A stretch of DNA of 64,000 nt from an uncultured Clostridia bacterium (lineage in GTDB: Bacteria; Bacillota; Clostridia; Christensenellales; Borkfalkiaceae). The notes under the pieces are model-generated. The model was given only the letters and a program-made list of their open reading frames with translations, had not been told where the DNA came from and did no database searches. A program made the translations under genes and the position numbers. Position 1 is the stretch's first letter. Each line of letters starts with the position of its first letter. Below are positions 54,763 to 64,000 of the stretch, piece after piece. The DNA lies in NCBI GenBank assembly GCA_944367565.1, contig CALVWR010000006.1:1-64000 (forward strand), read 5' to 3'.

Positions 54763-55395
54763 ATGTCGTTTTTTTGCAATTTCAAATCGGATAGATGTCC
54801 GGGACCGATCAACGGCAACCCGATGAACGGACTTTGCGAAAAGGTCTGCATACAGGCAAAGAAAGTATTTGACGCGTGTATGCGTCAGACGCAGGAAACG
54901 GGATTGGTGCTGAACATAACCAATCTGAATCCGGCGAGTCCTACATATCCGCTGACGTTTGTCAGTGCGAAGAGTACCACATCGGCGGGCGTGATTTCCA
55001 ATCTGCTGGTGGAGCCGCTGACGGAGCGCGATCGTTCATCGCGGGTGCGTGCGGATATCACGATACCGGTGTCCGTGGCATATACGGATGCAAACGGCGT
55101 GGAAGGAGCGGCGACGGCAAACGTGACGATCACGGAGGATGTAATTCTGAACATTCCCGCGCCGAGCATCATGCCGTACATGGTGGAAGCGGTTGTATCG
55201 TTGGTGTCGACGAAGGGCGTATACAGCGACACGAATCAGTTTACGATCGACGCGTGCGTGACGATCATTCTGAAAGTGGTCATGGAAGTGGAACTTCTGG
55301 TACCGTCTTACGGATATTCGGCGATACCGCCGTGCCAGGAATACACGCAGGAAGTCTGTGCGGGATTTTTTGAACTGCCGGTATTTCCGCAATAG
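54763..55395 (+). CDS. Unknown protein, possibly a spore-coat or surface component
   Basis: A 210-residue protein without signal peptide or membrane segment. The N terminus is Cys-bearing (FFCNFKSDRCPGP, then LCEKVCIQAKKVFDACMRQ); the rest is rich in Val, Thr and Ile in alternating beta-type pattern (TITEDVILNIPAP, ACVTIILKVVMEVELLVP), suggesting a beta sandwich that may assemble. I do not recognise a named family, though the Cys block looks like a family feature. A SigE-like promoter, a very strong AAGGAGG site and a private terminator hint at high expression during sporulation. That role is inference. Confidence 0.7.
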   Translation: MSFFCNFKSDRCPGPINGNPMNGLCEKVCIQAKKVFDACMRQTQETGLVLNITNLNPASPTYPLTFVSAKSTTSAGVISNLLVEPLTERDRSSRVRADITIPVSVAYTDANGVEGAATANVTITEDVILNIPAPSIMPYMVEAVVSLVSTKGVYSDTNQFTIDACVTIILKVVMEVELLVPSYGYSAIPPCQEYTQEVCAGFFELPVFPQ

Positions 55396-55410
55396 GGGAA
55401 AAGCAGCGGA

Positions 55411-55444
55411 TGCGCCGCGACGGAAGTCGCGGCGCATAATTTTT
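55411..55444 (+). terminator. Rho-independent terminator
   Basis: TGCGCCGCGAC (55411-55421) pairs with GTCGCGGCGCA (55426-55436) around GGAA, followed by TAATTTTT. Confidence 0.85.
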
Positions 55445-55462
55445 GCGGCGGGCGGAAAATAC

Positions 55463-55491
55463 TTGCTAAATCGTCATGAAAATGCTAAACT
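55463..55491 (+). promoter_or_regulatory. Promoter of the phosphoesterase operon, extended -10
   Basis: TTGCTA (55463-55468) and TAAACT (55486-55491) are 17 bases apart; TGC before the -10 gives the extended form. The start codon is 34 bases downstream. Confidence 0.6.
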
Positions 55492-55524
55492 ATAAAGGAT
55501 CTATAAAACCACGGGGAGCTTCGG

Positions 55525-56232
55525 ATGAAGATATACGCGATAAGCGATCTGCACATTTCCGCCGACGGCGGCAAGCCGATGGAAGTTTTCGGCGGCAACT
55601 GGATCGGATATCTCGAAAAGATCGTGGCGGACTGGAACGCGCGGGTTCGGGAGGAGGACGTCGTGCTGATCGGCGGGGACATCAGCTGGGCGATGAAACT
55701 GGAAGACGCGATGAAAGATCTGTCCGTTCTCTTTCCGTTGAAGGGAAAGAAGGTTCTGATCCGCGGGAATCACGATTATTGGTGGAGCGGGATCGGAAAG
55801 ATCCGGGAAGCGCTGCCGCAGAACGTGTACGCGTTGCAGAACGACGCGATCAGAATAGAAGACGTCGTGATCTGCGGGTCGCGGGCGTGGAGTGTGCCGG
55901 GGAGTCCGGATTTTACGGAAGCGGACGAAAAGATATACCGAAGGGAAACGGAGCGGCTGAGGTTATCGCTGTACGAGGCGGGAAAACTTCGCAAAGAGAA
56001 GGACAAGCTGATCGTATTGGTGCATTATCCGCCCTTTAATGCGAGAAGGGAGAATTCCGCGTTTACGGAACTTTTTGAAAAGAACAAAGCGGACGCCGTG
56101 GTATACGGACATCTGCACGGGTCGAATTCGCGGGGGGACAGGCTGGTCAGGAAGAACGGGATCGATTATTATCTCACATCCTGTGACATGGTGGAGAACA
56201 GGTTGGTGGAAATAAAAATACGGGAGATATAA
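55525..56232 (+). CDS. Metallophosphoesterase of calcineurin fold
   Basis: A 235-residue cytoplasmic protein with the full metal signature: AISDLHIS (residues 5-12), LIGGDISWA near 50, IRGNHDYWW near 80, VLVHYPPF near 165 and YGHLHGSN near 195. Relatives act on nucleotides or phosphoproteins; substrate is not predictable. It is followed one base later by a PTS IIC-like permease, so the pair share a transcript. Confidence 0.85.
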   Translation: MKIYAISDLHISADGGKPMEVFGGNWIGYLEKIVADWNARVREEDVVLIGGDISWAMKLEDAMKDLSVLFPLKGKKVLIRGNHDYWWSGIGKIREALPQNVYALQNDAIRIEDVVICGSRAWSVPGSPDFTEADEKIYRRETERLRLSLYEAGKLRKEKDKLIVLVHYPPFNARRENSAFTELFEKNKADAVVYGHLHGSNSRGDRLVRKNGIDYYLTSCDMVENRLVEIKIREI

Positions 56233-56233
56233 A

Positions 56234-57391
56234 ATGGAAGAGAGAGAAGGGCTGGTTGCGGAGGAGGAAAAGAAGCCGACCGCGGGAGAAAAGGTGAAGG
56301 CGTATCTGAAAGCGCTGCCGAAGCGTTATTTCATCACGGCGTTTTCGGGAATGGCGCAGGGACTTTTCTGTACGCTGATCGCGGGGACGATTCTGGCGCA
56401 GATCGGCGGCTGGATCGGCGATAACGCATTCGGAAACATGATCACGGCGATCGCGAACATTGCGAAATCTCTGATGGGCGCGGGGATCGGCGTCGGGATT
56501 GCGAACGCGCTGGGAAAGAGCAAGCTGACAATCTTTTCGGCGGCGGTCACGGGGTTCATCGGCGCGTTTGCGAACACGGTGATGGACGGCACGTTCGCGC
56601 TGAAGCTCGGTGCGCCCGGCAATCCGATCGGCAGTTACGTCGTGACGATGTTCACGGTCGAGATCGCGTCGCTGTATGCGGGAAAAACAAAACTCGATAT
56701 TATCCTGATTCCATTGGGAATGATGATTCTTTCTCTTGGGGCGATCTATGTCGCATATCCGTTTATCTGGCTGATCGATCAGCTGGGATATCTCATCGCC
56801 ATTGCCACGAAGGCTACGCCTTTCGTGATGGGAATCGTGATTTCGGTGATCATGGGGATCTTGCTGACCATGCCGACGTCCAGCGCGGCGATCTGGGTGG
56901 CAGTGGCTTCGCCCGTCCTTGCGGGCGCGGCGGCGGAACAGGTCGACGCGATGCTGCTTGCGGGCGGCGCGGCGGCGGTCGGTTGCGCCTGTCACATGGT
57001 CGGGTTTGCGGTTTCGTCCTTCAAAGAGAACGGCGTCGGCGGTCTGATCTCGCAGGGGATCGGAACGAGTATGCTGCAGATTCCGAATATCATGAAAAAG
57101 CCGATCATCATGGTTCCGCAGATCATTTCGAGCGCGATATGCGGACCGCTGTCCACTTGCGTTTTCGGTTTGCGGTGCGACGCGACGGGCGGCGGCATGG
57201 GAACGAGCGGCCTCGTGGGTGTTTTTTCCACCATTTCTTCGTCGGTATCGAGCGGCGTGGAAGGCTGGGTGACGGGAATCGGCGTCGCGCTTCTGATGTT
57301 CGTGCTGCCGGCGTTGATCGGTTGGTTTTTCACATGGCTGTTTGCAAAAAAAGGCTGGATCAAAGACGGGGATATGAAACTCGACGCATAA
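56234..57391 (+). CDS. PTS IIC-like membrane permease (PTS_EIIC_2 type)
   Basis: A 385-residue protein with a charged N-terminal tail of about 30 residues and roughly eight to ten hydrophobic segments rich in Gly and Ala (SGMAQGLFCTLIAGTILAQIGG, TMPTSSAAIWVAVASPVLAG). It looks like the PTS_EIIC_2 group, single IIC-type proteins found in Firmicutes without adjacent IIA or IIB genes. None lie here either, so phosphotransfer-coupled uptake is doubtful. Substrate unknown. A terminator follows immediately. Confidence 0.8.
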   Translation: MEEREGLVAEEEKKPTAGEKVKAYLKALPKRYFITAFSGMAQGLFCTLIAGTILAQIGGWIGDNAFGNMITAIANIAKSLMGAGIGVGIANALGKSKLTIFSAAVTGFIGAFANTVMDGTFALKLGAPGNPIGSYVVTMFTVEIASLYAGKTKLDIILIPLGMMILSLGAIYVAYPFIWLIDQLGYLIAIATKATPFVMGIVISVIMGILLTMPTSSAAIWVAVASPVLAGAAAEQVDAMLLAGGAAAVGCACHMVGFAVSSFKENGVGGLISQGIGTSMLQIPNIMKKPIIMVPQIISSAICGPLSTCVFGLRCDATGGGMGTSGLVGVFSTISSSVSSGVEGWVTGIGVALLMFVLPALIGWFFTWLFAKKGWIKDGDMKLDA

Positions 57392-57397
57392 GAGAAG

Positions 57398-57425
57398 AAA
57401 AAAACGCTTCCGGGCGTTTTTTTTG
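57398..57425 (+). terminator. Rho-independent terminator
   Basis: AAAAACGC pairs with GCGTTTTT around TTCCGG, ending in a run of T up to 57424. Confidence 0.8.
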
Positions 57426-57464
57426 TTAGAAAAAGCGAGATAATAGAAAAGGAAAAAACCGCGG

Positions 57465-57493
57465 TTATTTTGGCGAGGCTTCGGACATATACT
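57465..57493 (+). promoter_or_regulatory. Possible SigE-type promoter of yabPQ
   Basis: TTATTTT (57465-57471), 14 bases, CATATACT (57486-57493): 5 of 7 and 7 of 8 against the Bacillus SigE pattern. To my knowledge yabPQ is transcribed by SigE in Bacillus. A SigA reading with GTTATT and 18 bases to TATACT is also possible. Confidence 0.4.
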
Positions 57494-57517
57494 TTTTTAG
57501 AAGAAAAGGAGGTCGCT

Positions 57518-57778
57518 ATGCAGGAAACGGAAGGTTTGCAGAAGCTCACGCTGGACAATCAAAGGAAGTTATATATGAGCGGTGTGGAGTCGGTAGACGC
57601 ATTTTCGGAACGGGAGCTGAAGCTCACGCTGAACGGAAGCAGAGCGCTGATCGGAGGCGAAGGCATTAAAATCAGCGCGTACGATAAGGGGAACGGAACG
57701 CTTTCCGCAGAGGGAAAATTCGCATATATCCGCTATGACGTACAGAAGGCGCCGTTTCTCAAACGGATGTTCAAGTAA
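57518..57778 (+). CDS. yabP: Sporulation protein YabP
   Basis: An 86-residue protein of the YabP/YqfC family: QKLTLDNQRKLYMSGVESVDAFSERELKLTLNGSRALIGGEGIKI is the conserved beta-rich core. YabP is made in the mother cell and aids spore development with YabQ. I start at ATG 57518, behind AAAGGAGG; the in-frame TTG at 57470 sits in the promoter. The stop TAATG overlaps the yabQ start. Confidence 0.93.
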   Translation: MQETEGLQKLTLDNQRKLYMSGVESVDAFSERELKLTLNGSRALIGGEGIKISAYDKGNGTLSAEGKFAYIRYDVQKAPFLKRMFK

Positions 57779-58326
57779 TGTTTGTCAGCGCGGGACAGTT
57801 TTACGTTTTTTTCGGTTCGCTGGCATACGGCATTTTAGGCGGAACGCTGATTGATCTCGTCGCGCTGATCGTGTTTCCGTGCAGGAATCGCCGGGTCCGT
57901 GCGGCGGCGGATATCGCGTCTTATATCGTGTTGGCGGCGGGGTATGTTGCGTTTAGCTGTTTTTACGATTTTCCTTCGGTAAGGGCGTATATGATCGCGG
58001 CGGTGTTTGCGGGAATCTGGCTTTACGAGAAAAGTTTTGCTCGATCAGTTGCAAAACTCGCGGAAAAAGTGTACAATAAAAGGAAAGAAAAGAAGAGGAA
58101 AACAGCCGATGAACGAAAGCAAATTCAAGCGGTTGGTCGCGGCGGCGACGGCGACGGCGGTGATTCTGTTGGTTATTCTGATCGGGGTGCTGGTTTATCA
58201 GCTCGCGGCGATCAACAGAGAACGGACGTTGCAAAGAGAGTACGACACGGCGATCGCGGAATATCAACGGATGATCGACGACAAAGAAGAAATAAACGAC
58301 ATAAAAAAGCAACGCTGGTACATTGA
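57778..58326 (+). CDS. yabQ: Sporulation protein YabQ, with an unusual C-terminal read-through
   Basis: A 182-residue product. Residues 1-100 are the YabQ membrane protein: four hydrophobic segments beginning QFYVFFGSLAYGILGGTLIDL, needed for the spore cortex in Bacillus. After a Lys-rich stretch (NKRKEKKRKTADE, near 105-115) the frame continues for about 70 Gly/Arg/Asp-rich residues without family likeness, while the divIC gene begins at 58109 in another frame. The overlap is 218 bases. The true protein may simply have this tail, or a nearby stop was lost. Confidence 0.8.
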   Translation: MFVSAGQFYVFFGSLAYGILGGTLIDLVALIVFPCRNRRVRAAADIASYIVLAAGYVAFSCFYDFPSVRAYMIAAVFAGIWLYEKSFARSVAKLAEKVYNKRKEKKRKTADERKQIQAVGRGGDGDGGDSVGYSDRGAGLSARGDQQRTDVAKRVRHGDRGISTDDRRQRRNKRHKKATLVH

Positions 58327-58378
58327 GAAGATCGCGCGGGAGCTCGGATACTATTATCCGGAGGACGAAAGACTTTAA
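58109..58378 (+). CDS. divIC: Cell-division protein DivIC / FtsB-like
   Basis: An 89-residue bitopic protein: short cytoplasmic tail, membrane helix at about residues 10-33 (ATATAVILLVILIGVLVYQL), then a coiled coil (LQREYDTAIAEYQRMIDDKEE) and the family end ARELGYYYPEDERL. It would join FtsL and DivIB in the divisome. It follows yabP and yabQ exactly as in Bacillus. The ATG at 58109 lies inside the yabQ frame, with GAGG upstream. Confidence 0.9.
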   Translation: MNESKFKRLVAAATATAVILLVILIGVLVYQLAAINRERTLQREYDTAIAEYQRMIDDKEEINDIKKQRWYIEKIARELGYYYPEDERL

Positions 58379-58384
58379 AAGAAT

Positions 58385-59254
58385 ATGAAGTATGCGATTT
58401 TCGATATAGGGTCCAATTCCGTACGGATGATGCTTTGGGAAGGAAAAACGCTGGAAAAGAGGGTCAGAATAACGGGATTGGGAAAAGGATTGAACGCCGG
58501 CAAAGTGCTCGACGCGGCTGCCATGGCGCGCACGCTGGAAGCGATAAGCGAATTTAAGAAATATGCGGAAGAGAAGGGCGCGGAAGGGTATTTTGCATAC
58601 GGAACGGCGGCGATGCGTCGGGCGGAAAACGGAAAGGCGTTTGCGGAACGCATAGTGCGGGAGACGGGCGTCGAGACGGAAATTATCGACGGAGAGGAAG
58701 AAGCGGCGATCGGATTGAGGGGCGCGCTTGCCGGAAGAGACGGCGGGATTGTGGATATCGGCGGCGCGAGTACGGAGATCACGGTTGCGTCGGGCGGACG
58801 GAAGATTTATTCTTATTCGCTGGATCTCGGTACGGTGACGCTGACCGACGCGTGCGGACAGAACGCGGCGGAGGCAGAGCGGTACTGTGCGGAAAAAGTG
58901 AAGGAATACGGAGAGATTCCGAAGGCGGAATATTACGGGATCGGCGGAACGGCAACGAGTTTGGCGGCAATCGATCTGGGAACGGAGCCGTATGATCCGG
59001 CACAGGTGAACGGGCATAGAATCGGACTGAAAAGAATCGGGGAAATTGCAAAAACGTTATCGTCGATGCGCGTGGAAGAGCGTAAAAAGCTGAAAGGATT
59101 ACAGCCCGAGCGGGCGGACGTGATTGCAAACGGGGCGATTCTGCTCAGATCGATCATGGAGCGGTACGGCATAGAAGAAATCACGGTGAGCGAGAGCGAC
59201 AATCTGGAAGGATACGCGCTTAGCCGTTTCGGGAAAAAAGAGGACAAGCGATGA
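58385..59254 (+). CDS. Exopolyphosphatase / guanosine pentaphosphatase family protein
   Basis: A 289-residue Ppx/GppA member of the actin-like ATPase fold. AIFDIGSNSVRMML is the phosphate-1 loop, ATAAMRRAENG-like GTAAMRRAENG and EIIDGEEEAAIGLRG come next, and the phosphate-2 loop is GIVDIGGASTEI. It is close to the short form, without the HD-type C-terminal domain of E. coli Ppx. It cuts polyphosphate or pppGpp; which one is unclear. Overlaps the next gene by four bases. Confidence 0.88.
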   Translation: MKYAIFDIGSNSVRMMLWEGKTLEKRVRITGLGKGLNAGKVLDAAAMARTLEAISEFKKYAEEKGAEGYFAYGTAAMRRAENGKAFAERIVRETGVETEIIDGEEEAAIGLRGALAGRDGGIVDIGGASTEITVASGGRKIYSYSLDLGTVTLTDACGQNAAEAERYCAEKVKEYGEIPKAEYYGIGGTATSLAAIDLGTEPYDPAQVNGHRIGLKRIGEIAKTLSSMRVEERKKLKGLQPERADVIANGAILLRSIMERYGIEEITVSESDNLEGYALSRFGKKEDKR

Positions 59255-60393
59255 ACAGGAAAATCAATCTTATCGACAACATCGTGCTGTTGGTTCTGAC
59301 GTTGGCGGGGATATTGGCGGTAACGCTGATCGGGAACGGCGAATATTCCGAAGATCTCGGTTTTTTCGTGCTTTACTGTGTGATCGGCGCGATCGTATGG
59401 GCGTTGGTCAACGTCTGCGTGCATGAATGGGGACACGTGCTTGCGGCGAAGAGAAACAACTTTCGCGTCATATCGGTGAGGTTGTTGTTTTTTTTGTTTA
59501 CGAAGGAGAACGGGAAACGAAAGATTGCGCTGACGCGGTATACGGGCGAAGCGGGGGCGACGGAACTTGTACCGGAAAGCGGGGAAAACCTTGCGGAACG
59601 GTTTGTAAAGGTGACGAAAGCGGGCATTTACGGAAATATAATCTTTTGTGCGGTGACCGTGATACCGTTGTTTCTGGCGTCGTTTTTGCCGTTCTGGGTT
59701 TATTCTCTGTGGGCGATCGGATTGCCGGTTTCGCTGTATTTCGCGCTGGAGAACGGACTGCCGATGACGACGGACGGGATCAAGAACGACGCCGCCGTGG
59801 TGCAGGGCGTGAGGAGCGGTGCGGATTCCGAAAAGGTGCTGCTTGCGCTGTTGCAGATCCACGCCGAACTGGTAAAGGGAAAAACGCCGGGGGAGATCGG
59901 GGAAGGGCTGTATTTCGACGTGCCGCAGCTTCCCGAAGATGACATCAACTATTTATTTTTGCTCAATGCAAGGTATGCATATTATCTCGACAGAGAGGAT
60001 TACGAGAATGCGAAAGGCGTATCGGCGCGCATGAAAGGTCTGCTTGACAGCGTTCCTAAATTTTACCGTCCGGCGATCCGTGCGGACTTATTATATAACG
60101 CCTGTACGTTTGACTTTGACGAAAGCGAAGCGGATAACCTTGTCGAGGATAACGAAAGTTATCTGAATCAATCGACGGATGTGACCGTTTTGCGGATCAA
60201 AGCCGCCTATCTTCTTTATGTATGTAAGAATACGGCGGAAGCGCAGCGGTTTCTCGGACGGGCGGAGGAATCCCTTGCGGATTGCACCGTGGAGGGACAG
60301 CGGCGGATGGAAGAAAAACTGCTCAAGAAAATGGAAGCGGACGCGGATGCGGCATTGCCGCCTGCGGGCGCAGAAGAAAAGGACGCCGAATAA
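59251..60393 (+). CDS. Membrane metalloprotease-like protein with a helical C-terminal domain
   Basis: A 380-residue protein. Hydrophobic segments lie at about residues 10-28, 38-58 and 130-170. VHEWGHVLAAKR near residue 57-68 is an HExxH motif at the end of a membrane segment, as in M50 site-2 proteases. The usual distant NPDG motif of S2P enzymes is not obvious; LENGLPMTTDGIKND near 165 may stand in for it. Residues about 190-370 are helical repeats like TPRs (LLALLQIHAEL, YYLDREDYENAKG, LYVCKNTAEAQRFLGRAEE). It could be an intramembrane protease or a storage/regulatory relative. The terminator begins within its last codons. Confidence 0.7.
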   Translation: MNRKINLIDNIVLLVLTLAGILAVTLIGNGEYSEDLGFFVLYCVIGAIVWALVNVCVHEWGHVLAAKRNNFRVISVRLLFFLFTKENGKRKIALTRYTGEAGATELVPESGENLAERFVKVTKAGIYGNIIFCAVTVIPLFLASFLPFWVYSLWAIGLPVSLYFALENGLPMTTDGIKNDAAVVQGVRSGADSEKVLLALLQIHAELVKGKTPGEIGEGLYFDVPQLPEDDINYLFLLNARYAYYLDREDYENAKGVSARMKGLLDSVPKFYRPAIRADLLYNACTFDFDESEADNLVEDNESYLNQSTDVTVLRIKAAYLLYVCKNTAEAQRFLGRAEESLADCTVEGQRRMEEKLLKKMEADADAALPPAGAEEKDAE

Positions 60394-60411
60394 GCGTCCT
60401 TTTCTTTTTTT
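60376..60411 (+). terminator. Terminator overlapping the end of the metalloprotease-like gene
   Basis: GAAAAGGACGC (60376-60386) pairs with GCGTCCTTTTC (60394-60404); seven T follow. The left arm lies in the coding region and the stop codon is in the loop. Confidence 0.9.
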
Positions 60412-60415
60412 GTGC

Positions 60416-60702
60416 ACAGACCCCGCATCGGCAAGAACATACACACCGCCGCGGCGACGGAAACTGCGCACCGAAAAACGCGGCGACGGAAACGGCTTGT
60501 TTGTTCATATCGCCGGGGTGGCAGACCCCGCATCGGCAAGAACATACACACCGCCGCGGCGACGGAAACTGCGCACCGAAAAACGCGGCGACGGAAACGG
60601 CTTGTTTGTTCATATCGCCGGGGTGGCAGACCTCGCATCGGCAAGAACATACACACCGCCGCGGCGACGGAAACTGCGCACCGAAAATCGCGGCGACGGA
60701 AA
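60416..60702. repeat. 105-bp tandem repeat, about 2.7 copies, between two terminators
   Basis: Units start at about 60416, 60521 and 60626 and are almost identical; the third breaks off near 60702. Each contains CCCGCATCGGCAAGAAC, ATACACACCGCC, and two copies of CGGCGACGGAAA. The period is a multiple of three, so all frames stay open, but no frame has a sensible start, and terminators flank both ends. I see no gene here. Confidence 0.85.
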
Positions 60703-60718
60703 TGCCAAAATGAAAAAC

Positions 60719-60744
60719 GCGGCTCAACCGAGCCGCATTTTTTT
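60719..60744. terminator. Bidirectional terminator
   Basis: GCGGCTC (60719-60725) pairs with GAGCCGC (60730-60736) around AACC. ATTTTTTT follows on the + strand and GTTTTT on the minus strand, so it can end the minus-strand zinc-ribbon gene and any read-through from the left. Confidence 0.85.
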
Positions 60745-60886
60745 ATACCGGGAAATCGAGCGTTGAATAACAATACGGGCAAATTCTGTCCGTGGCGTTC
60801 GCACAGGTCGTGCAGATGTTTGCGCCGCAATTCGGACAGATAAGCATCGTCATATCCGCGATCCCGCAATTCTTACAATGCATCAT
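60743..60886 (-). CDS. 47-residue zinc-ribbon protein
   Basis: On the minus strand an ATG at 60886-60884, eight bases after AAGGAG, opens a 47-residue frame ending at 60743. It contains four evenly spaced Cys pairs: HCKNCG, ICPNCG, ICTTCA and ICPYCY, enough to bind two zinc ions as a double ribbon. There is no other domain. The stop lies at the edge of a terminator. Such small double-ribbon proteins occur in many Firmicutes with unknown function. The clear ribosome site, motif spacing and terminator support a real gene in spite of its size. Confidence 0.8.
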   Translation of the reverse strand: MMHCKNCGIADMTMLICPNCGANICTTCANATDRICPYCYSTLDFPV

Positions 60887-60978
60887 GATTTTATCTCCTT
60901 ACTTATATCATCCGCAAAATACGGGATTTTATGTATCGGTTTAATTTTTCGCAAAAGCAAAAGGGAAGATTTCCGCTT

Positions 60979-61000
60979 TTAAAACTATAAATAGTTTTAA
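60979..61000. repeat. AT-rich inverted repeat upstream of gyrB
   Basis: TTAAAACTA and TAGTTTTAA are exact inverse copies around a four-base centre, 26 bases before the gyrB -35. It could be an operator, but AT-richness makes chance pairing possible. Confidence 0.4.
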
Positions 61001-61025
61001 TGTGAGAAAAACAACTTAAAATCGC

Positions 61026-61054
61026 TTTTCAAAAAGGAAAAAATATGGTATAAT
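61026..61054 (+). promoter_or_regulatory. Promoter of gyrB-gyrA
   Basis: TTTTCA (61026-61031) and consensus TATAAT (61049-61054) are 17 bases apart, with TGG giving an extended -10. The start codon is 35 bases further, after CGGAG. Confidence 0.7.
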
Positions 61055-61064
61055 TTTTATGTAA

Positions 61065-62999
<1,935 letters not shown>

Positions 63000-63014
63000 A
63001 GGGAAAGAGAGAAA

Positions 63015-64000
63015 ATGGCGAAAAAAGAGAACAATGCGGAACTGAGCGCGGCATTCAAGGATACGCTGGCGAAGAGCAACATCATCAACAGGGAAGTCGA
63101 AGAGGAATTAAAGAAATCGTTCATCGCATATGCGATGGCGGTCAACGTTTCGCGCGCGATCCCGGACGTACGGGACGGGCTGAAGCCTGTGCACCGCCGT
63201 ATTTTATACGCGATGCACGATATGGGGCTATACAACGACAAAGGGTATAAAAAGTGCGCGAAGATCGTCGGGGAAGTGCTCGGTAAATTTCACCCGCACG
63301 GCGACAGTTCGGTTTACGACGCGCTGGTGCGTCTTGCACAGGATTTTTCCATAAACTTTCCGCTGGTGGACGGGCACGGGAATTTCGGGTCGGTGGACGG
63401 CGATCCCGCGGCGGCGTACAGATATACCGAAGCGCGTTTATCGAAACTTTCGGCGGAGATGCTCCGCGACATCGAAAAGGAAACGGTGGATTTTTATCCC
63501 AATTTCGACGATACGGAAATGCAGCCGGTGGTTTTGCCGTCGCGGTTTCCGAACATTCTCGTCAACGGATCGGACGGGATCGCCGTCGGGATGGCGACCA
63601 ATATTCCGCCGCACAACCTTGCGGAGTGTATTGACGGGTGTATTGCGGTGCTGGACAATCCGGAGATCACGGTAGACGATCTGATGCAGTACATCCCCGC
63701 GCCGGACTATCCTACGGGCGCGGTGCTGATGGGGAGAGCTGCGATCCGTCAGGCATACAGGACGGGGCGCGGGGGGATCGTGCTTCGCGCAAAGAGCGAG
63801 ATCGAGGAGTTTGCCAACGGCACGAGGGAACGCATCGTCGTTACGGAACTTCCATATCAGGTCAACAAGGCGCTGCTCATCAAGAGCATCGCGGATCTCG
63901 TCAAGGATAAGCGGATAGAAGGCATTTCCGACGTCAAGGACGAATCCGACCGTGCGGGGATGCGGATTGTCATCGACCTCAAAAAGGACGCAAACGCGCA
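63015..64000 (+). CDS. gyrA: DNA gyrase subunit A, 5' part
   Basis: The first 328 codons are in the window; the gene continues past 64000. The product cuts and rejoins [42 protein letters not shown], and [15 protein letters not shown] (catalytic Tyr) are visible. In the quinolone region the positions equal to E. coli Ser83 and Asp87 are Ser and Asp, the sensitive form. About 20 extra residues precede the [12 protein letters not shown] start. GGGAAAGAG lies just before the ATG. Confidence 0.95.
   Translation, partial: MAKKENNAELSAAFKDTLAKSNIINREVEEELKKSFIAYAMAVNVSRAIPDVRDGLKPVHRRILYAMHDMGLYNDKGYKKCAKIVGEVLGKFHPHGDSSVYDALVRLAQDFSINFPLVDGHGNFGSVDGDPAAAYRYTEARLSKLSAEMLRDIEKETVDFYPNFDDTEMQPVVLPSRFPNILVNGSDGIAVGMATNIPPHNLAECIDGCIAVLDNPEITVDDLMQYIPAPDYPTGAVLMGRAAIRQAYRTGRGGIVLRAKSEIEEFANGTRERIVVTELPYQVNKALLIKSIADLVKDKRIEGISDVKDESDRAGMRIVIDLKKDANA

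Noticed and set aside
60218-60843. Frames of 140-180 residues through the 105-bp repeat
   Set aside because: They cross one or two terminators, lack ribosome sites, and stay open only because the period is divisible by three.

Overview
The window looks like chromosome from an uncultured, spore-forming Clostridia-type Firmicute. The evidence is a YabP-YabQ-DivIC block, a collagen-like exosporium-type protein, promoters that resemble SigE and SigK sites, an McsA-McsB-ClpC arginine-phosphorylation system, paired GlgC/GlgD, a DnaB/DnaD-DnaI helicase-loading pair, a HisG/HisZ enzyme and strong AGGAGG-type ribosome sites. A Christensenellales-like gut lineage is a guess from gene content only. Almost all genes lie on the + strand in tight, overlapping operons. 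No rRNA, tRNA, CRISPR array or prophage was seen.

Layout. 1-76 is the edge of an IS3-type element that leaves the window on the left. 122-5788 holds a lipoprotein, NAD synthetase, a PerR-rubrerythrin oxidative-stress pair with an inverted-repeat box in its promoter, a YgjP-type metallopeptidase and a collagen-like surface protein. 5978-14876 is a complete histidine pathway: PHP-type histidinol phosphatase, then HisR-like regulator and hisZGDCBHAF-IE. 15038-17358 is a minus-strand primosome pair. 17500-30382 carries SbcCD, an esterase-like protein without an obvious nucleophile, DUF951, signal peptidase, small membrane proteins, an ACT-domain protein followed by a frameshifted PFL gene, oligoendopeptidase F and the replicative helicase. 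30385-38883 runs tsaC, ywlE, rpiB, galU, an MTA/SAH deaminase, mcsA, mcsB, clpC and hpf.

39858-51474 is a glycogen block: pgi, glgB, glgC, glgD, glgA, glgP and a GH13 hydrolase. It covers entry of hexose phosphate, ADP-glucose synthesis, chain growth, branching and breakdown. 51471-60393 holds AlkD, Tex, acyl carrier protein, a Cys-containing protein behind a SigE-like promoter, a phosphoesterase, a PTS IIC-like permease, yabP-yabQ-divIC, a Ppx/GppA phosphatase and a membrane metalloprotease-like protein. After a 105-bp tandem repeat and a 47-residue zinc-ribbon gene on the minus strand, the window ends with gyrB and the start of gyrA.

The points most worth following are the sporulation-type promoters in front of three loci, the single-base frameshift in the PFL gene, an SbcC without a zinc-hook motif, a half-length McsA in an operon without ctsR, a histone-like Lys/Ala tail on GlgA, operon-end hairpins that lack a U-tract, and two unexplained intergenic repeat regions. 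No obviously new multi-gene system (defence, secretion or biosynthetic cluster) could be supported.
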